DNA from: Adineta ricciae
Taxonomy: Eukaryota; Rotifera; Eurotatoria; Adinetida; Adinetidae
DNA: 64,000 nt
Reading direction: 5' to 3'
Assembly (NCBI GenBank): GCA_905250025.1
Contig: CAJNOJ010000189.1
Span: forward strand, 1 to 64,000
Part shown: positions 1 to 11,125 of the stretch, one piece after another
How positions within the stretch are numbered: the stretch's first letter is position 1
Layout: every line of letters begins with the position of its first letter
The notes under the pieces: model-generated
The model's input: only the letters and a program-made list of their open reading frames with translations
Databases searched by the model: none
Told to the model about the DNA's origin: nothing
Position numbers and translations under genes: made by a program

Positions 1-29
1 GCGACTCAGTTCGAATCTGAGATGAACTG
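1..29 (+). tRNA. Possible tRNA 3' end, cut by window edge
   Basis: A perfect 5-bp stem (bases 5-9 with 17-21) closes a 7-base loop TTCGAAT. This matches the T-arm consensus, including the G53-C61 pair. Seven bases (22-28) that could be the 3' acceptor strand and one discriminator base follow. A run of six T at 35-40 could be a Pol III terminator. The D-arm, anticodon and 5' acceptor strand lie outside the window, so identity cannot be read and the call stays tentative. Confidence 0.35.
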
Positions 30-40
30 AAAGATTTTTT

Positions 41-882
41 GCCTAATTTTGAAATTTAATGTAAACGCATCCAGACGCAGTTAGTTTTGAGCTGCGTCTA
101 GACACCCTATTTTGTTTCACCAGGGACACGGCCAGTTATTTCGATTTAGACGCATCTGGCACGCAGTCGAAACGTGTTTAGACCCAAAAAAATTTTACAT
201 GGGAAGTGGACGACTTGAATGAAATCAACTACATATAATTGTAACGAACTATTTGCGTCATGGTACCATGCATTACTTCTTTTGAATAATAAAATTAAAT
301 TCGCCAGAACTAATGAATATGGAATCATTGTGCTTATGAAGTCGAGAAAACAAGATTGTAAGATCAAGTTATCTTTAGTAGAAAAAATAACCCTACCAAT
401 TTAAATAAGAGAACATATAATATTTGAACGAGGATAAAGAGCTTTATTGATATGATTGGAATTAGTAAATACCGAAAACTATCGATAATATCTTTTCAGC
501 AAAAACTTTCCAGGATTCTACCAATTATCTCTCAATTTCTTGATATTGTGCGATGCTACGAGAATGTCATAAAAACGGATGTTAGTAGATTTTGAATCTA
601 CTTATGAGCCGGTCTCATTTCATGCGAAAAACATCGGAATTTGATCAAATGGTATTTGTCCTCGTTTTCGATTTATTGTTAATCTATCTGATTTGATTGT
701 TCACACGTTCATGTGATTCATATCCCAATCCACAAGTCTAATTTTGTTTTTCAGAAAGATCTTACTCTCCGGACTTTTATGGAATTGTGCTTTCATAGGA
801 TAGAAGTTTGTTAAATAAATTTTTGAACTACAATCTGAAGTAAAGTGCGGAAATACGATTTGTACAAAGTTGTTTATAAGCA
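41..882. other. Intergenic; small hairpin at 73-99
   Basis: No convincing gene is seen. An 8-bp perfect inverted repeat (AGACGCAG at 73-80, CTGCGTCT at 92-99) forms a hairpin with an 11-base loop. A partly similar string recurs at about 144-165. The rest is AT-rich with only short open frames on both strands. Confidence 0.4.
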
Positions 883-1849
883 TCAATACGGTCTAATGAA
901 ATTTCTTCGCTTACAGCAGAATATTTGTTCTTTGGCTTTTTGCCGGAAACGTTTCGATGTTAATAAGAATGTATAGCAACTTCCCTGAAAATACATATGA
1001 ATAGAAATGAAACTATCTCTCTATATCTTCAATTTAACATACCACATAATAGAAATAAGTTTCTAAAGTAACAATCGTAGTAGCAAAATATTCTTTCGTT
1101 TGCCGATCTGAATCTTTCGTAACATTAGATGTGATTAATGCATACGCTTTCGCAACACCATATGGCACTAAACTAATAGCAACGAGTGCAATATGAATCA
1201 ATGTCATGCGTATCAATTGGCGATCGTAGTGTAACTCAGCAAGACGTATCGTTTGGCGAATATTACGATAAGTCAATAGTCCAAATAGTGTCATGATCCC
1301 GACAGGTATTGCGCAGATAATACCAAGTAAATAAATCGGTACGTAAACAGCAATCGCTGGGTCTTCACTCTTACAAGTTTGACTTCCAGGTGATATTCCA
1401 TAAACAAAGAAAAGATGAGTACCATAGAGAGAGAAGAAAATGACGACAATGATCGATATTCGATGTGCCCATTTAATTTGACTACAATTTCGAAGGATAT
1501 TAATCTTTGATGTGACGAAAAATTGATCAATGGTAGCCAGACATGAAAAGGCGATGGAAATAAGAGCAGGAACTGGTAGACAAAATTGTCGTACTTTACA
1601 CCAAACATCTGAACCTCCATAGATATCAACTCCATAACTGTCAGTCAAAATTCGAATGGGAAGATTAAGACAAACGTAGAAGAGATTGTCAATTGAACCC
1701 ATGAGAAAATAGAATGTACAGGGATTGATTCGATAAATTCGCACTTTAGTAAAGACTAGAATATTAATTCCATTTCCAATTATGCCGAATACAAGTAGGA
1801 AGAGACCAGTATAGAAGGTTATTTGTTGAAGATCGCGAGTTAGTGACAT
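883..1849 (-). CDS. Rhodopsin-family GPCR (peptide-receptor-like)
   Basis: Two exons, 1849-1043 and 984-883, joined in phase 0 across a 58-base GT-AG intron, give 302 residues. The ATG at 1849 begins MSLTRDLQQ; upstream in-frame sequence has no ATG. Seven hydrophobic segments are visible. TM1 carries GNGINILVF (the GN of class A), the TM2 region has the SIDNLFY stretch, and extracellular cysteines lie near CKVRQF. Exon 2 supplies the rest of TM7 and a cytoplasmic tail, SCYTFLLTSKRFRQKAKEQ. No DRY is seen after TM3; TIDQFF stands in its place, which is common in divergent rotifer receptors. The ligand is unknown; the fold resembles FMRFamide/peptide receptors. The exon 2 join is my reconstruction and fits the TM7 pattern well. 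Confidence 0.85.
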
Positions 1850-2535
1850 GATAAATGCTACTGTTCGGCGTTCTATTAAATACGTTCTAAACAAACTAGC
1901 CAAGAGGAAAGTCGCACAGAAATGAGTGAGCTTTTACAGAAATAATTTTAACCCGACCTTAATTTGATTCATTCGATAATATCTAATAACATGCGAGTCC
2001 GACATCTTCAAACATTTGTATAATTACCGGCAGTTATAATTAGAAAGAATGCACATTACAGATGATTGTATAAATAGATGCGGAAAAGATCTATAGTCAT
2101 TTCATCTATCATGCGCTTTGTTTTAATGAGTAGCAGAAATCGCTCATTAAAGTCGATAAGGATCCGAATAAATTCATAATGAGCTAAGAGAGGATATTTC
2201 CAAGTCTGAGAACGGTTTCAATTTGGTTACGCGTGAACCTGCATTGAGAAAGTAGTTTGATATATTTTGTTTATTCTAACTGTCTAGGTAATTGAATGGT
2301 CGCATAAATCTTCTTAATTACAAGAGGCACTCTTAAAGAACCTGTAATTCGTATCATTCTGACGTACTTTCAAACACATAAGTTTTTTTTCTTCTTATTG
2401 CCAATATACTTATGTAAATAATATCAAATCGGGATTACGTGTTTTTCAGGTAATGTAGTGTTTCAATTTTAAATATAAACAGAAATGTAACGTGAGTGAA
2501 TTGTTATTTATCTTGATTTTTTCCCATGTTGAGAG
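1850..2535. other. Intergenic, upstream of the GPCR
   Basis: No supported gene. It presumably holds the GPCR promoter, as that gene reads leftwards. No motif stands out. Confidence 0.4.
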
Positions 2536-2948
2536 ATGAAGTTTTTAGCAGTAAATGTTTATTGTACGATGCAATGTAATGGTTCCAAGTGTTTCGCATT
2601 CCAATTTATAACTGTCAGGCGTATAGACGATCGACTGCGAAACCCATTTTGTTGGGAAACTTCCAATATATTTTGTTTAAATACTCCAAAGTTTGAAAAG
2701 AAGAATTCAGTTTTCGATCCATCGCGCACGTGAGTTTCACAAAATATAAACCATCTTCATACATATATAACATACTGATTTTTTTCTCGTTCAGGGCACA
2801 GGAAATGTCACTCGAACGGCTTCCATTCCCAGTGTTTCAACCGCTCGGTGAGATGCTGTCTGATAGTCCAGGTCGCTATGTTGAAGAAGTGAATGGTAAT
2901 CCAGTGGCGATTTTTGTTGAATTAGGTATTCACACAATTAGCATGTGA
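2536..2948 (+). CDS. Possible small two-exon gene, unknown
   Basis: Exon 2536-2729 and exon 2795-2948 are separated by a 65-base sequence with a good donor (GTGAGT) and a T-rich acceptor (ctcgttcag). They join in frame to give 115 residues. Exon 2 reads like real coding sequence (AQEMSLERLPFPVFQPLGEM and on). Exon 1 is Cys-rich near its start but otherwise unremarkable. No domain is recognised. It could be a fragment of an older gene or a chance ORF pair; the clean splice is the only support. Confidence 0.3.
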
Positions 2949-3602
2949 GCAACTGGTATCAACCATTAGTCAGTTCTTTTGAAATTATCCAATGAACAAT
3001 GGATTTGCTCTCAATTTCATACAAATGGAGCAATTACTACACATATCTATCAATCAGAGCGTGACGCTGCTCAACAGTAGTGATCGATGAGAGAGAAAAA
3101 GTAAAAGTAAATTAGCAAAGACTAGGCTCATCTTATACTAACACAGTAATTGAATTGTCCGTACTGTCAAACGCGAAAGTTGAATTCTACTGTTCATCGA
3201 ACACACTTTCTTGTAATAGCCCAGCGATATCGATTAAATAGATTCACTACAAATTGTAAATATTTGAGCACTCAGTTCGCATTACACTCATTTGCATGTC
3301 TCCCCCAAGTGAATGATGTTGTCAGATGTGTCTGAGCTTATTAATCAATAGAGAATGTTGAAATGCATCGAAATCTGTGGTTTCCTAGGAGTTCTCGAGT
3401 GTGAGATAGAATAGTACTGAGAGAAATAACTTGCATCCATTTGCTCCCATGGAAAAAAATCACTTGTTGATGGCGGCAGATTTTATTATCGATTTCCATT
3501 AAGATCAGATATCCGAATCGACAGAGCTCGTTCAATTCTATCTGACATATCAGCTTCAGCCAACTTCGTTTACATGATCACTACATATCATGTCTTTTAT
3601 AT
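2949..3602. other. Intergenic, no supported gene
   Basis: Short open frames occur on both strands, none with a recognisable motif. The B-box gene ends at 3603 and its 3' UTR probably lies here. A further 3' exon of that gene cannot be excluded. Confidence 0.35.
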
Positions 3603-5407
3603 TTATTCAAAAATGAGACAACTAGTACCAAGATAATTACTGTGAAACAATCGCCAGTATGACGCTGTAATTCCTCCGACATCAAGTTTTTGCTTTTCAT
3701 TTGGAACATATTCGATTGTTCCAATAGTTGTCCAGTTCATACTATCATTGGAATATTGTACACTACCTGAATTTCCATGTCGTGGATCCCACGTATTTAT
3801 GTCTTTGTGCAATGGTGCAATCGTGACACCATTCACAAGTACCGGATACGAAAACGAAGCTTTGATCCATGATGTGCCATAATCTGTTGCAGCACCAGTT
3901 GTAAAATCATCATCTAATAGAGATTCACGTGTATTTTCAGCATTTAATAGTTCGTACGTTGATGACATTGACAAAGTCCAATCATTTAAATCTTTCTTAC
4001 AAACTAAATCAATATATATATATATCTCGTATGACAACAATGAATATGACAAACCGATTTTCAATGTTCTCATTTCCAGTATCGTCGGAGTTTGCATTTC
4101 TCCATTACTATTAACAAACAATCGCAATGAATAAAGTGTATCTGATTGCAATCGTAGTAAACGATATTTCGTATCTAAACCACGATAAACCTAAAAAAAG
4201 GATTTTCTATTTCGACTTTATCTTTTACAAAGAAAGATAAATTCACCTCTTGAAAATCATTATCATCTTGTCCGACTTGCAAAACATAGTCAGTTATAAC
4301 TGAATTATCATCATCATCGAATTCTTCCCATTCGATGTCGAGATGATGAACATGTGCTTTACATTTTTCTCGACGAAATTTTACCGTAGCTAAAAGAGAA
4401 ATCAAAGTATAACGCGCAAGAAATTTCGAATATTTACGCAGCGATCCAATAAATCCCAAAGTGTCGATCGTTTTTAGAATAGCTTGATTCGATATATGAA
4501 ATGCTAATGAATTACCTAGTTGAGCTTGATTACAAAACTCAACATTTTCTTTTTCGATCCTTTTCATTTGTTCAATCAGATGTATCGATTGTGTCACATT
4601 CATCGATGCATTCAGCTGTTGACCTTCTTGAAAACATCGATTTATATTCGAATTTATGCTCGATAATTCATCTTGTCGAGAACAGATTTTCTCGCGACTT
4701 GTCTTGCAAAACAATTCGATGAATTTCTGAACTAAAAACAGTAAAATTTGACATACTTTCGATTTCCTTTCCAGCTGCTTCTTCAAGATTTGTCGTCGAA
4801 TTTGAAGATATGCTTGAATTTGATCGAATTCCCGATCGATCTTCGCTTCTCCTTCCGTTTCACTGATATGAACATCTAAATACAGCTGAAATCAACTTTC
4901 ATTGTGCAGGATTATGAAATTTCTACTTCGTAAAGCTTGTTCCAATTGATCTTGTTCATCAGCAAATGCGATTTTCAGTTTTTGAATCCTTTTCAAATGC
5001 TTATTTAACAAGTCTTTCTCTTCTTTGATTAAATCAACAACTGATTTCACTTGATCACTATGCTGTTTATGAATGTCAACTGAAAGACATGCAACACAGC
5101 AGACATCCTAATGAAATGTTGTGAGAGAAGAAAAATCTGGATTCAACAAATTTACTTGGCAGGTTAAACAATACAAACACAGTGGCATATGATGAACTTT
5201 ACAATCCATCGGTTTGCTATGGTGATTTTCGTTGATGTGATGATGTTTTTTGTGAATCGGAACAATTTGATGTGACTTTTGAGATTTGAGAGTATGAGCG
5301 ATGGTGTTGTGTTCGTCACAATAATTAGCATTGTCTTGAACGCAATACCATGTCGCATCTACATCGCATTCATCACAAATTTCGTTGTGTCGTTTCGTGG
5401 ATGCCAT
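3603..5407 (-). CDS. B-box / coiled-coil / FN3 / discoidin protein
   Basis: Six exons (5407-5156, 5107-4927, 4875-4438, 4389-4247, 4190-4055, 4003-3603) join in frame to 516 residues; a 30-base mini-intron near 4756 is possible. Residues 1-85 form a B-box zinc finger with ordered Cys/His (CDECDVDATWYC, YCDEH, CKVHHMPLCLYC). A long charged coiled coil follows to about residue 290. Then comes an FN3-like beta domain (about 295-380; VHHLDIEWEEF) and a C-terminal F5/8-type C (discoidin) domain with SWIKASF, WDPRHGNSGSV and SYWRLF. This resembles TRIM-type proteins without a RING, so ubiquitin-ligase activity is not implied. The discoidin end looks slightly short. Likely cytoplasmic; the partner or ligand is unknown. 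Confidence 0.8.
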
Positions 5408-6466
5408 GTAAATGTGTTAATGTAAGTCGAAATAAGGCACAGGCAAATGAGTGTGCGAAAAGAAATGCATAAGAGTTTTATACAGTGCAAAATTTGTTTG
5501 TTCTTTCTTTCTTTCTCAATTGTGTTTGTCTCGATTCTCTCCCACGTTTTTTGTTGAATACAATATATGGCTCTTTATTAGTGGAATGAAAGAATAAATC
5601 GAAAGAAATAATGATGGTGCCGATGTACCGCATACTCAGGAGAGAAAAAACTGCACAATATGTACTTCAAAATTGACACAAAAGTTTGTGTATAGCAGTG
5701 TTTTGTGTGATAGGAATACTCAATTTAGTCGTAGATCCTCTCTTAATGATTAGAACGGTAATTCTAAAAACTACAATAGTACTTGTGAATGGTAGACATC
5801 ATGATCATTCATATTATTGAATACTAATGAGAGTAACATATGTTGTAGAGTTATTTTTGTATTGAATCAAATAGCGAAGTGAGCGACGCACCGATCGTTT
5901 GCATATATCACGATGATTAACGCCAATATCGTGCTCAATAGCGGCACAATATGCCGTTTTGCCGATATAGCAGCGTTACGATAAAAAATTGAACAACATG
6001 GGTACAGTTTTACACTTTTTGAAAACGAAAAAGTGTATGATTGTAATAAAGCTTCATGTTACGCATCACAGAGCATTATTGTACGCTGCACGCTGGCGGG
6101 TGTAGTTTTTAAGCGTACTTCAGGATAAAAGTATAGAGCTTAGAAGAAAAGATATGCTGTCGGGTTACATTATCTCGAAATGAATCACTGATCAAAAACT
6201 AGTATTTGAGCTTGAGTAGGCAGACAAAATGTGAATATTGCTCGGATAGTCGAACAAAATATACTATAAAAAAAGCAGGTGTAGCGATGATATTCTGCCT
6301 GTAAGAATATTTTTCTGAATTCTCCTCATTAATATCCGAAGAAAAATCAAAATTAAACCTTGAAATATAATTCGCAATCGCTCAAGCATATCTTTACAAT
6401 CACCTGCACCAGCACATATTTTATCAAGTGCGCCTAATAAGGATATACCTTTTCAAGAACAAGGCA
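5408..6466. other. Intergenic between divergent genes
   Basis: About 1.06 kb between the B-box gene (minus) and the kinase-like gene (plus), so it should hold both promoters. A TTTC-rich stretch lies near 5503-5516. No further gene is supported. Confidence 0.4.
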
Positions 6467-7597
6467 ATGGGGACCGATGAAATCAATTTAGCTGTTCTCA
6501 TCGCTCTCAATATTCTCATAATTCCTCTAACATGGTTTATATTACGTATTGTCATCAAACCCAAAACAGTGCAAAAACCAGACATAACAGATGAGCATTC
6601 TTCCCTGGTCATCAATGAAGAAGAGAAAGATGAAACAAATACAAAAAACATTCGTTATATTCATGAAGGTGAATCAGCCGGTGAATATTCGAAGAAATGG
6701 ACATCAACATATGATCTGGTATTCTTAATCTTGATGGTTTGTTTTTTGATAATTCTTTCAATTTTGACAAGCATCTATATTCCATCATTTTGGACAGAAT
6801 GGAAATTTTGGTTAAAGCAAATTTTCGCATTTATCTTCATTATGTTTGTTGTATTTTGTGGTGGTCTATTGTGTCGACATTATTGTCAAATAGATGAACA
6901 TGGTTATATCATCACCAATCGTTCAAGTCATTTCAAAGTGAACTATACCAAGAAGATACAACATCTCGCTGTTCATGTTATACCTTTGGTTATATCTACA
7001 CATAAAAGTGATCATTCCATATTGTACAACTTGATCTCGTTAACTTGGTCGTACTATACTGTTCTTTTAACAAACCTAATCTTAATCAAACCGTTGCGTG
7101 AACGATCAACGTTTTTAATGACGCAATTCAACTCAATTGATCGTCCTGAAGATCGTCCGCATACTTTAATGTGGGTCACACTTTGTAACAATGTACCAAC
7201 GTATGCCGTCACAATATTTTTTCGTTGGCTATTCAATATTTATGGTTTCGATATGAATGCAGTTTTTATTTTTACATTGGTGAATACAGTTGGTGATGGT
7301 TTAGCTGAACCAGTTGGAATTTATTTTGGTAAACATCGGTATAAAACTCGAGGTTGTTTCAATCGAACAAGATATGAGCGATCATTTGAAGGTTCAGCTT
7401 GTGTGTTCATCTCAGCAGTTTTCTTTACATCGATATTTTCATTTACATTTCGAAGTTATCTCCAAATATGGATTACATTACTGATTTTACCAATATCGAT
7501 GACGGTGGCTGAGGCAACTAGTCCACATACATGTGATTCAGCATTTATTCATGGTGTTGGTGGTTTGATAATCTTTTTTGTCTTACTTTTTGTATAA
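6467..7597 (+). CDS. Phytol/dolichol kinase-like membrane protein
   Basis: Single exon, 376 residues from the ATG at 6467 (MGTDEINLAV). A second in-frame ATG lies 39 bases upstream. About eight hydrophobic helices are visible. The C-terminal half carries the signature of CTP-dependent polyprenol/phytol/diacylglycerol kinases: GDGLAEPVGIYFGKHRYK (family GDG(L)A-x(4)-G-x-x-FGK), then RSFEGSACVF (the K/R-S-x-EG motif) and VAEATSPHTCDSAF near the C-terminus (family E-x-x-SP-x-x-x-D). It would act in ER or plastid-like membranes on a lipid alcohol; the substrate cannot be read. The middle segment CRHYCQIDEHGY recurs in a decayed copy at 10.2-10.8 kb. Confidence 0.75.
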   Translation: MGTDEINLAVLIALNILIIPLTWFILRIVIKPKTVQKPDITDEHSSLVINEEEKDETNTKNIRYIHEGESAGEYSKKWTSTYDLVFLILMVCFLIILSILTSIYIPSFWTEWKFWLKQIFAFIFIMFVVFCGGLLCRHYCQIDEHGYIITNRSSHFKVNYTKKIQHLAVHVIPLVISTHKSDHSILYNLISLTWSYYTVLLTNLILIKPLRERSTFLMTQFNSIDRPEDRPHTLMWVTLCNNVPTYAVTIFFRWLFNIYGFDMNAVFIFTLVNTVGDGLAEPVGIYFGKHRYKTRGCFNRTRYERSFEGSACVFISAVFFTSIFSFTFRSYLQIWITLLILPISMTVAEATSPHTCDSAFIHGVGGLIIFFVLLFV

Positions 7598-7843
7598 GAT
7601 GGAACTCAAATGTCTCTTCCAACAAGGATTGACTTGTTTTAGAAGACGATGAAATTTTTTACATGAAGTTTTTTATTCAAAGTAATAAAAACATTTGCGA
7701 AACAAATGAAATAATGTGACTGACTGACTATATTTTCTTTTTTGGGTAAGGCTTCTGGTCGTGTGTATCCACTAACTAGCTATGCGTCTATATACTACTA
7801 GTCAGACGAGATATAAGTTCCAATAACTCGTTATGTTAAAAGA

Positions 7844-9615
7844 TTATTTCATGAGCGTAAACTCATCTCCTATCAAATCATCAACATTACGACGATATAT
7901 AAAATGTAAAAGACTTCGATTCGCCACAATCTGTGTATAACCAAATTGTTGATCATGATAGACGCTCCATTTTGCACCTGTATACGTATCGTAATCTAAA
8001 TTATGTCCTGCCATTCCCATTAGTACGTGTGTAACACCATCATCAACGCATCGTTCGAGATACATTGGACATGATCGTTCATATGAATGAATATGTGCGA
8101 AAAGATTAAGATCAATACGATATTTGTAAAACATTGGTTCTAAAGAAAGATGTAGCATTTCTGTGATTTTATTACCAATATCACGGACGACTGTTGTATA
8201 CATTGGTCGATGTGAACCAATGATCAACCAAGGTGTACGTGTATGATTTACTGATCGAAGATCTTTTTCGATCCAATCATATTGTGCTGATGAAGGAAGA
8301 AAATCATGTTCAGTTGAATAATAAACAACATGAATTGGACCAATTTCAAAACTATACCAAAATAATCCATTACCATTTGATGGCGAATGAAAACGATGTA
8401 CCATTGGTACCGCACATTCACCACCTGAATCGTATCCATAATTGCCCCATTCTGGTCGAAATCCACCAGGTCCCGGTGCACCACTGGGATCTTTGTCTCC
8501 ACCTGTCAGATGATCATATTCATGATTACCAATGCCAACCATATAAGGTACACGAGAAGCAATTGGTTCGATTTGCGTCATAAATGCATCCCAAAGTGCA
8601 GCGATGCCTCTCGCATAACTAATATCACCGATATGTAAAACACATGTTACATCATCAGTTAATACTCGTGCACGAACACGATCCATTGTCGACTTCGCGC
8701 CGGGATATACGGGTGAAACACCCATATCACCAAAAGCGATTAGATTCACTTGTGTATTTATATCTGTTGGACGATTTGTAAACGATCGTATCGAAGACCA
8801 ACCATGTTCATCACTTCCGACACGATAGTAATAAATTGTTGATGGGCGAAGATCTTGTAAAAGTATTGTATGCATATAGCCAGGATCGATAAATGCTTGT
8901 GGTCCAGTTATATTCGCTGGTCCTTCACACATATCTGATGCTTGATAGGTAATCGTTGTTCCTTGTACGTTCCATTGAAGTGATGAAGGATCGAATCCAT
9001 ATTGACATTGTGGTACTACATTTGTTGAATTTGTAACAAATGAGATAAACATTTGATCAATTCTATCACCATAGGCTAAATGAATTTGCTCGGGCGCATT
9101 GTAATTCATAGGTTCAACAGTCGGAGATCTGGCGATTAGACTGTAATTACCAGAACAATGATTTTCTCGCGAATAATAACGAAATTCAAGTGGGCGACGT
9201 AAATTGATCATTTCCCAAGACATTTTTGTTTGGTTGGTTTGTATGAATTCATAATCATAATAAGCACAAGCACCTGAGAAACAATGAAATTCATAACTAA
9301 CAAATGAAAACTATCGAGCTGACCTGTGAATAGAGGAATTTCAGTAAAATAAATGCCAATATAGTCATCTGTACAATATATCAACGTTTCATTCCACGTC
9401 ACGGTAATTTCTTCGTCACTCGCATAAAGTGTTGATGAAACATATAAATCGTTAATATTTCTTCTAGATGATCGTAATGAAACACCTTTCGTTCGATTAC
9501 ATCCGTACGGACTTGGTCTATCTTCTAATGAACGATATTTATGAAAAGGTCTATGATGATCACTTCGAATAACAATGAACAATAGAACAAAAAGAATACA
9601 CCAACGATACACCAT
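7844..9615 (-). CDS. ACP7: Purple acid phosphatase (ACP7-like)
   Basis: Two exons, 9615-9324 and 9273-7844, joined in phase 1 across a 50-base intron, give 573 residues. A hydrophobic signal peptide (ILFVLLFIVI) begins the protein, so it is probably secreted or lysosomal. A fibronectin-III-like N-terminal domain (FMISFVTNST, YYYRVGSDEHGWS) precedes the metallophosphoesterase domain. All five metal blocks are present: FGDMG, GDISYA, GNHEYD, SHRPMY and HIHSYERSCP. These bind the Fe-metal centre and hydrolyse phosphomonoesters at acid pH. Length is near that of animal and plant PAPs (450-600). The start ATG directly precedes the signal peptide. Confidence 0.92.
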
Positions 9616-10244
9616 TGGATAATATGATATTCTTATGAGAAAGATATCAAAGATAATATACTGATATCACGAGGAAAAAATGCACTTCATTCGTCATTTT
9701 ATTTTATATTTACTTTCTATCTTTGCGTATTTTATGTGTATGAAAAGAAGACATAGAAATTATCAATATTCACAAATAGCTCATTTTCGAAGTTTTTTTT
9801 TCGGAGATTATAGAGAGAAAAATCACGTTAACCAACTATGGCAGTTTATTCCTTTTTTCAGTATATTAAAAAATCTTGTTTGTTCTATTTCAAAAGTCTT
9901 CTCTCTCTATTTGTCATACAGTTCGACAGATAATGAATATTGCCTTCAAAAATTAAAATCTGTAATATTTACGTGTGTTTTGATAAGTCTTCGCTTCTTC
10001 CTTTCTTTTTCAACGACTAAAATTGTACAAGTAATATGAATCAACAGACCTTAAAAAGGTCAACAACACACGTGTTTAACGAATCATAGGCCATATGGAT
10101 ACAATTAAAATCAGTTGCATAGCTCACTCATCTGTACGAATATTAGTATCATTACTTGAGCATAGTTTATCTTACGCGTCATTTTCAAACCAAAAGCAAA
10201 TCAGTCAACAGGAGATGATGAAATTTCATCGCTAAAAAGTTACT
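9616..10244. other. Intergenic, no supported gene
   Basis: A 119-codon frame at 9680-10039 (plus) is present. Its composition, rich in F, S, L and I with no motif, looks like AT-rich chance sequence. Nothing else stands out. Confidence 0.4.
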
Positions 10245-10760
10245 AACGAACTAAACAATGGAAATTCTGAGGAAACGATTCGTTATATTCGCGAAGGTAA
10301 ATCAGCTGGTGATTACCTAGAAAAATAGGCATTAATATATGACTTCGTATTACTATTGGCAATGATGTGTCTTCTTCTAATTCTAACTATTCTAACCGGT
10401 ACTTTTAGTCAAATTCTTTGGAAAGATTGGCGATTTTGGTTAAGTCAATCCACGTCATTTGTTTCAGTTGTTACGATTGTACATTGTGTTGGACTACTCT
10501 GTCGACATTATTGTCAAATAGATGAACATGGATATACCATCTCCAATCGTTCGAGTCATTTTAAAGTCAATTATACGAAAAAATTTCTATATTTCTTTTC
10601 CCTTGTATTACCTTTATTGACAACAAAAAACGAAACTCATCAATCGGAAACAGAAAATGTCTTCTACTTATATTGGGGTTATGATAACTGAGGCAACTAG
10701 TCCACACACGTGCGATTCTGCATTTATTATTGGTGTTGGCGGGTTGATTATTTTTCTAAT
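10245..10760 (+). pseudogene. Decayed tandem copy of the kinase-like gene
   Basis: This is homologous to the gene at 6467-7597, in the same orientation 3 kb away. It retains IRYIREGKSAGDY, the block CRHYCQIDEHGYTISNRSS and the terminal EATSPHTCDSAFIIGVGG. It has no N-terminal region. The conserved Trp after SAGDYLEK is a TAG stop (near 10327). About 150 codons, including the GDG catalytic block, are deleted between TTKNETHQ and the terminal SPHTCDSAF. No functional enzyme can result. Confidence 0.8.
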
Positions 10761-10765
10761 CTCAG

Positions 10766-10931
10766 GCCGACATCTTCTGATATTGAAGCCGGACATTTAT
10801 TGCGAGCGTTCAATAGAATCGAATTTAAATCACCAATCTCGATCGAGTATCCTCCCAAAGAGAAAATTTATCTGATTTTTCGCATGTTACGCGTACACTT
10901 TGCTGAAAAACAACTTCGACTAGATGTGTAA
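10766..10931 (+). CDS. Orphan 3' exon after the decayed copy
   Basis: A good acceptor (ctaatctcag) is followed by a 166-base open frame ending in TAA. It reads PTSSDIEAGHLLRAFNRIEF and on to MLRVHFAEKQLRLDV. Composition and codon use look coding, but the family is not recognised. It has no counterpart behind the intact kinase-like gene. It may be the last exon of a gene whose front was lost when the pseudogene formed, or part of a chimeric transcript. Confidence 0.35.
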
Positions 10932-11125
10932 ACTAACGAGCATATCGACTATTTTTATTTTCAATTACTTGAATGAGTTAAACGAAGGAGTCTTTATTGA
11001 TTGTCTCTAACAAAATTACAAATACAATTTTTGTTAGAAAGGTTTCGTAAGATAAAATAAAACATCGTTGTGTTTGTTTTTCAAGACAAAGCAAGTCAAC
11101 TAGAGTAATATTTCATGTTCTTATT

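Noticed and set aside
9680..10039. 119-codon plus-strand frame
   Set aside because: No motif, Phe/Ser/Leu-rich composition expected from AT-rich non-coding DNA, no splice partners.
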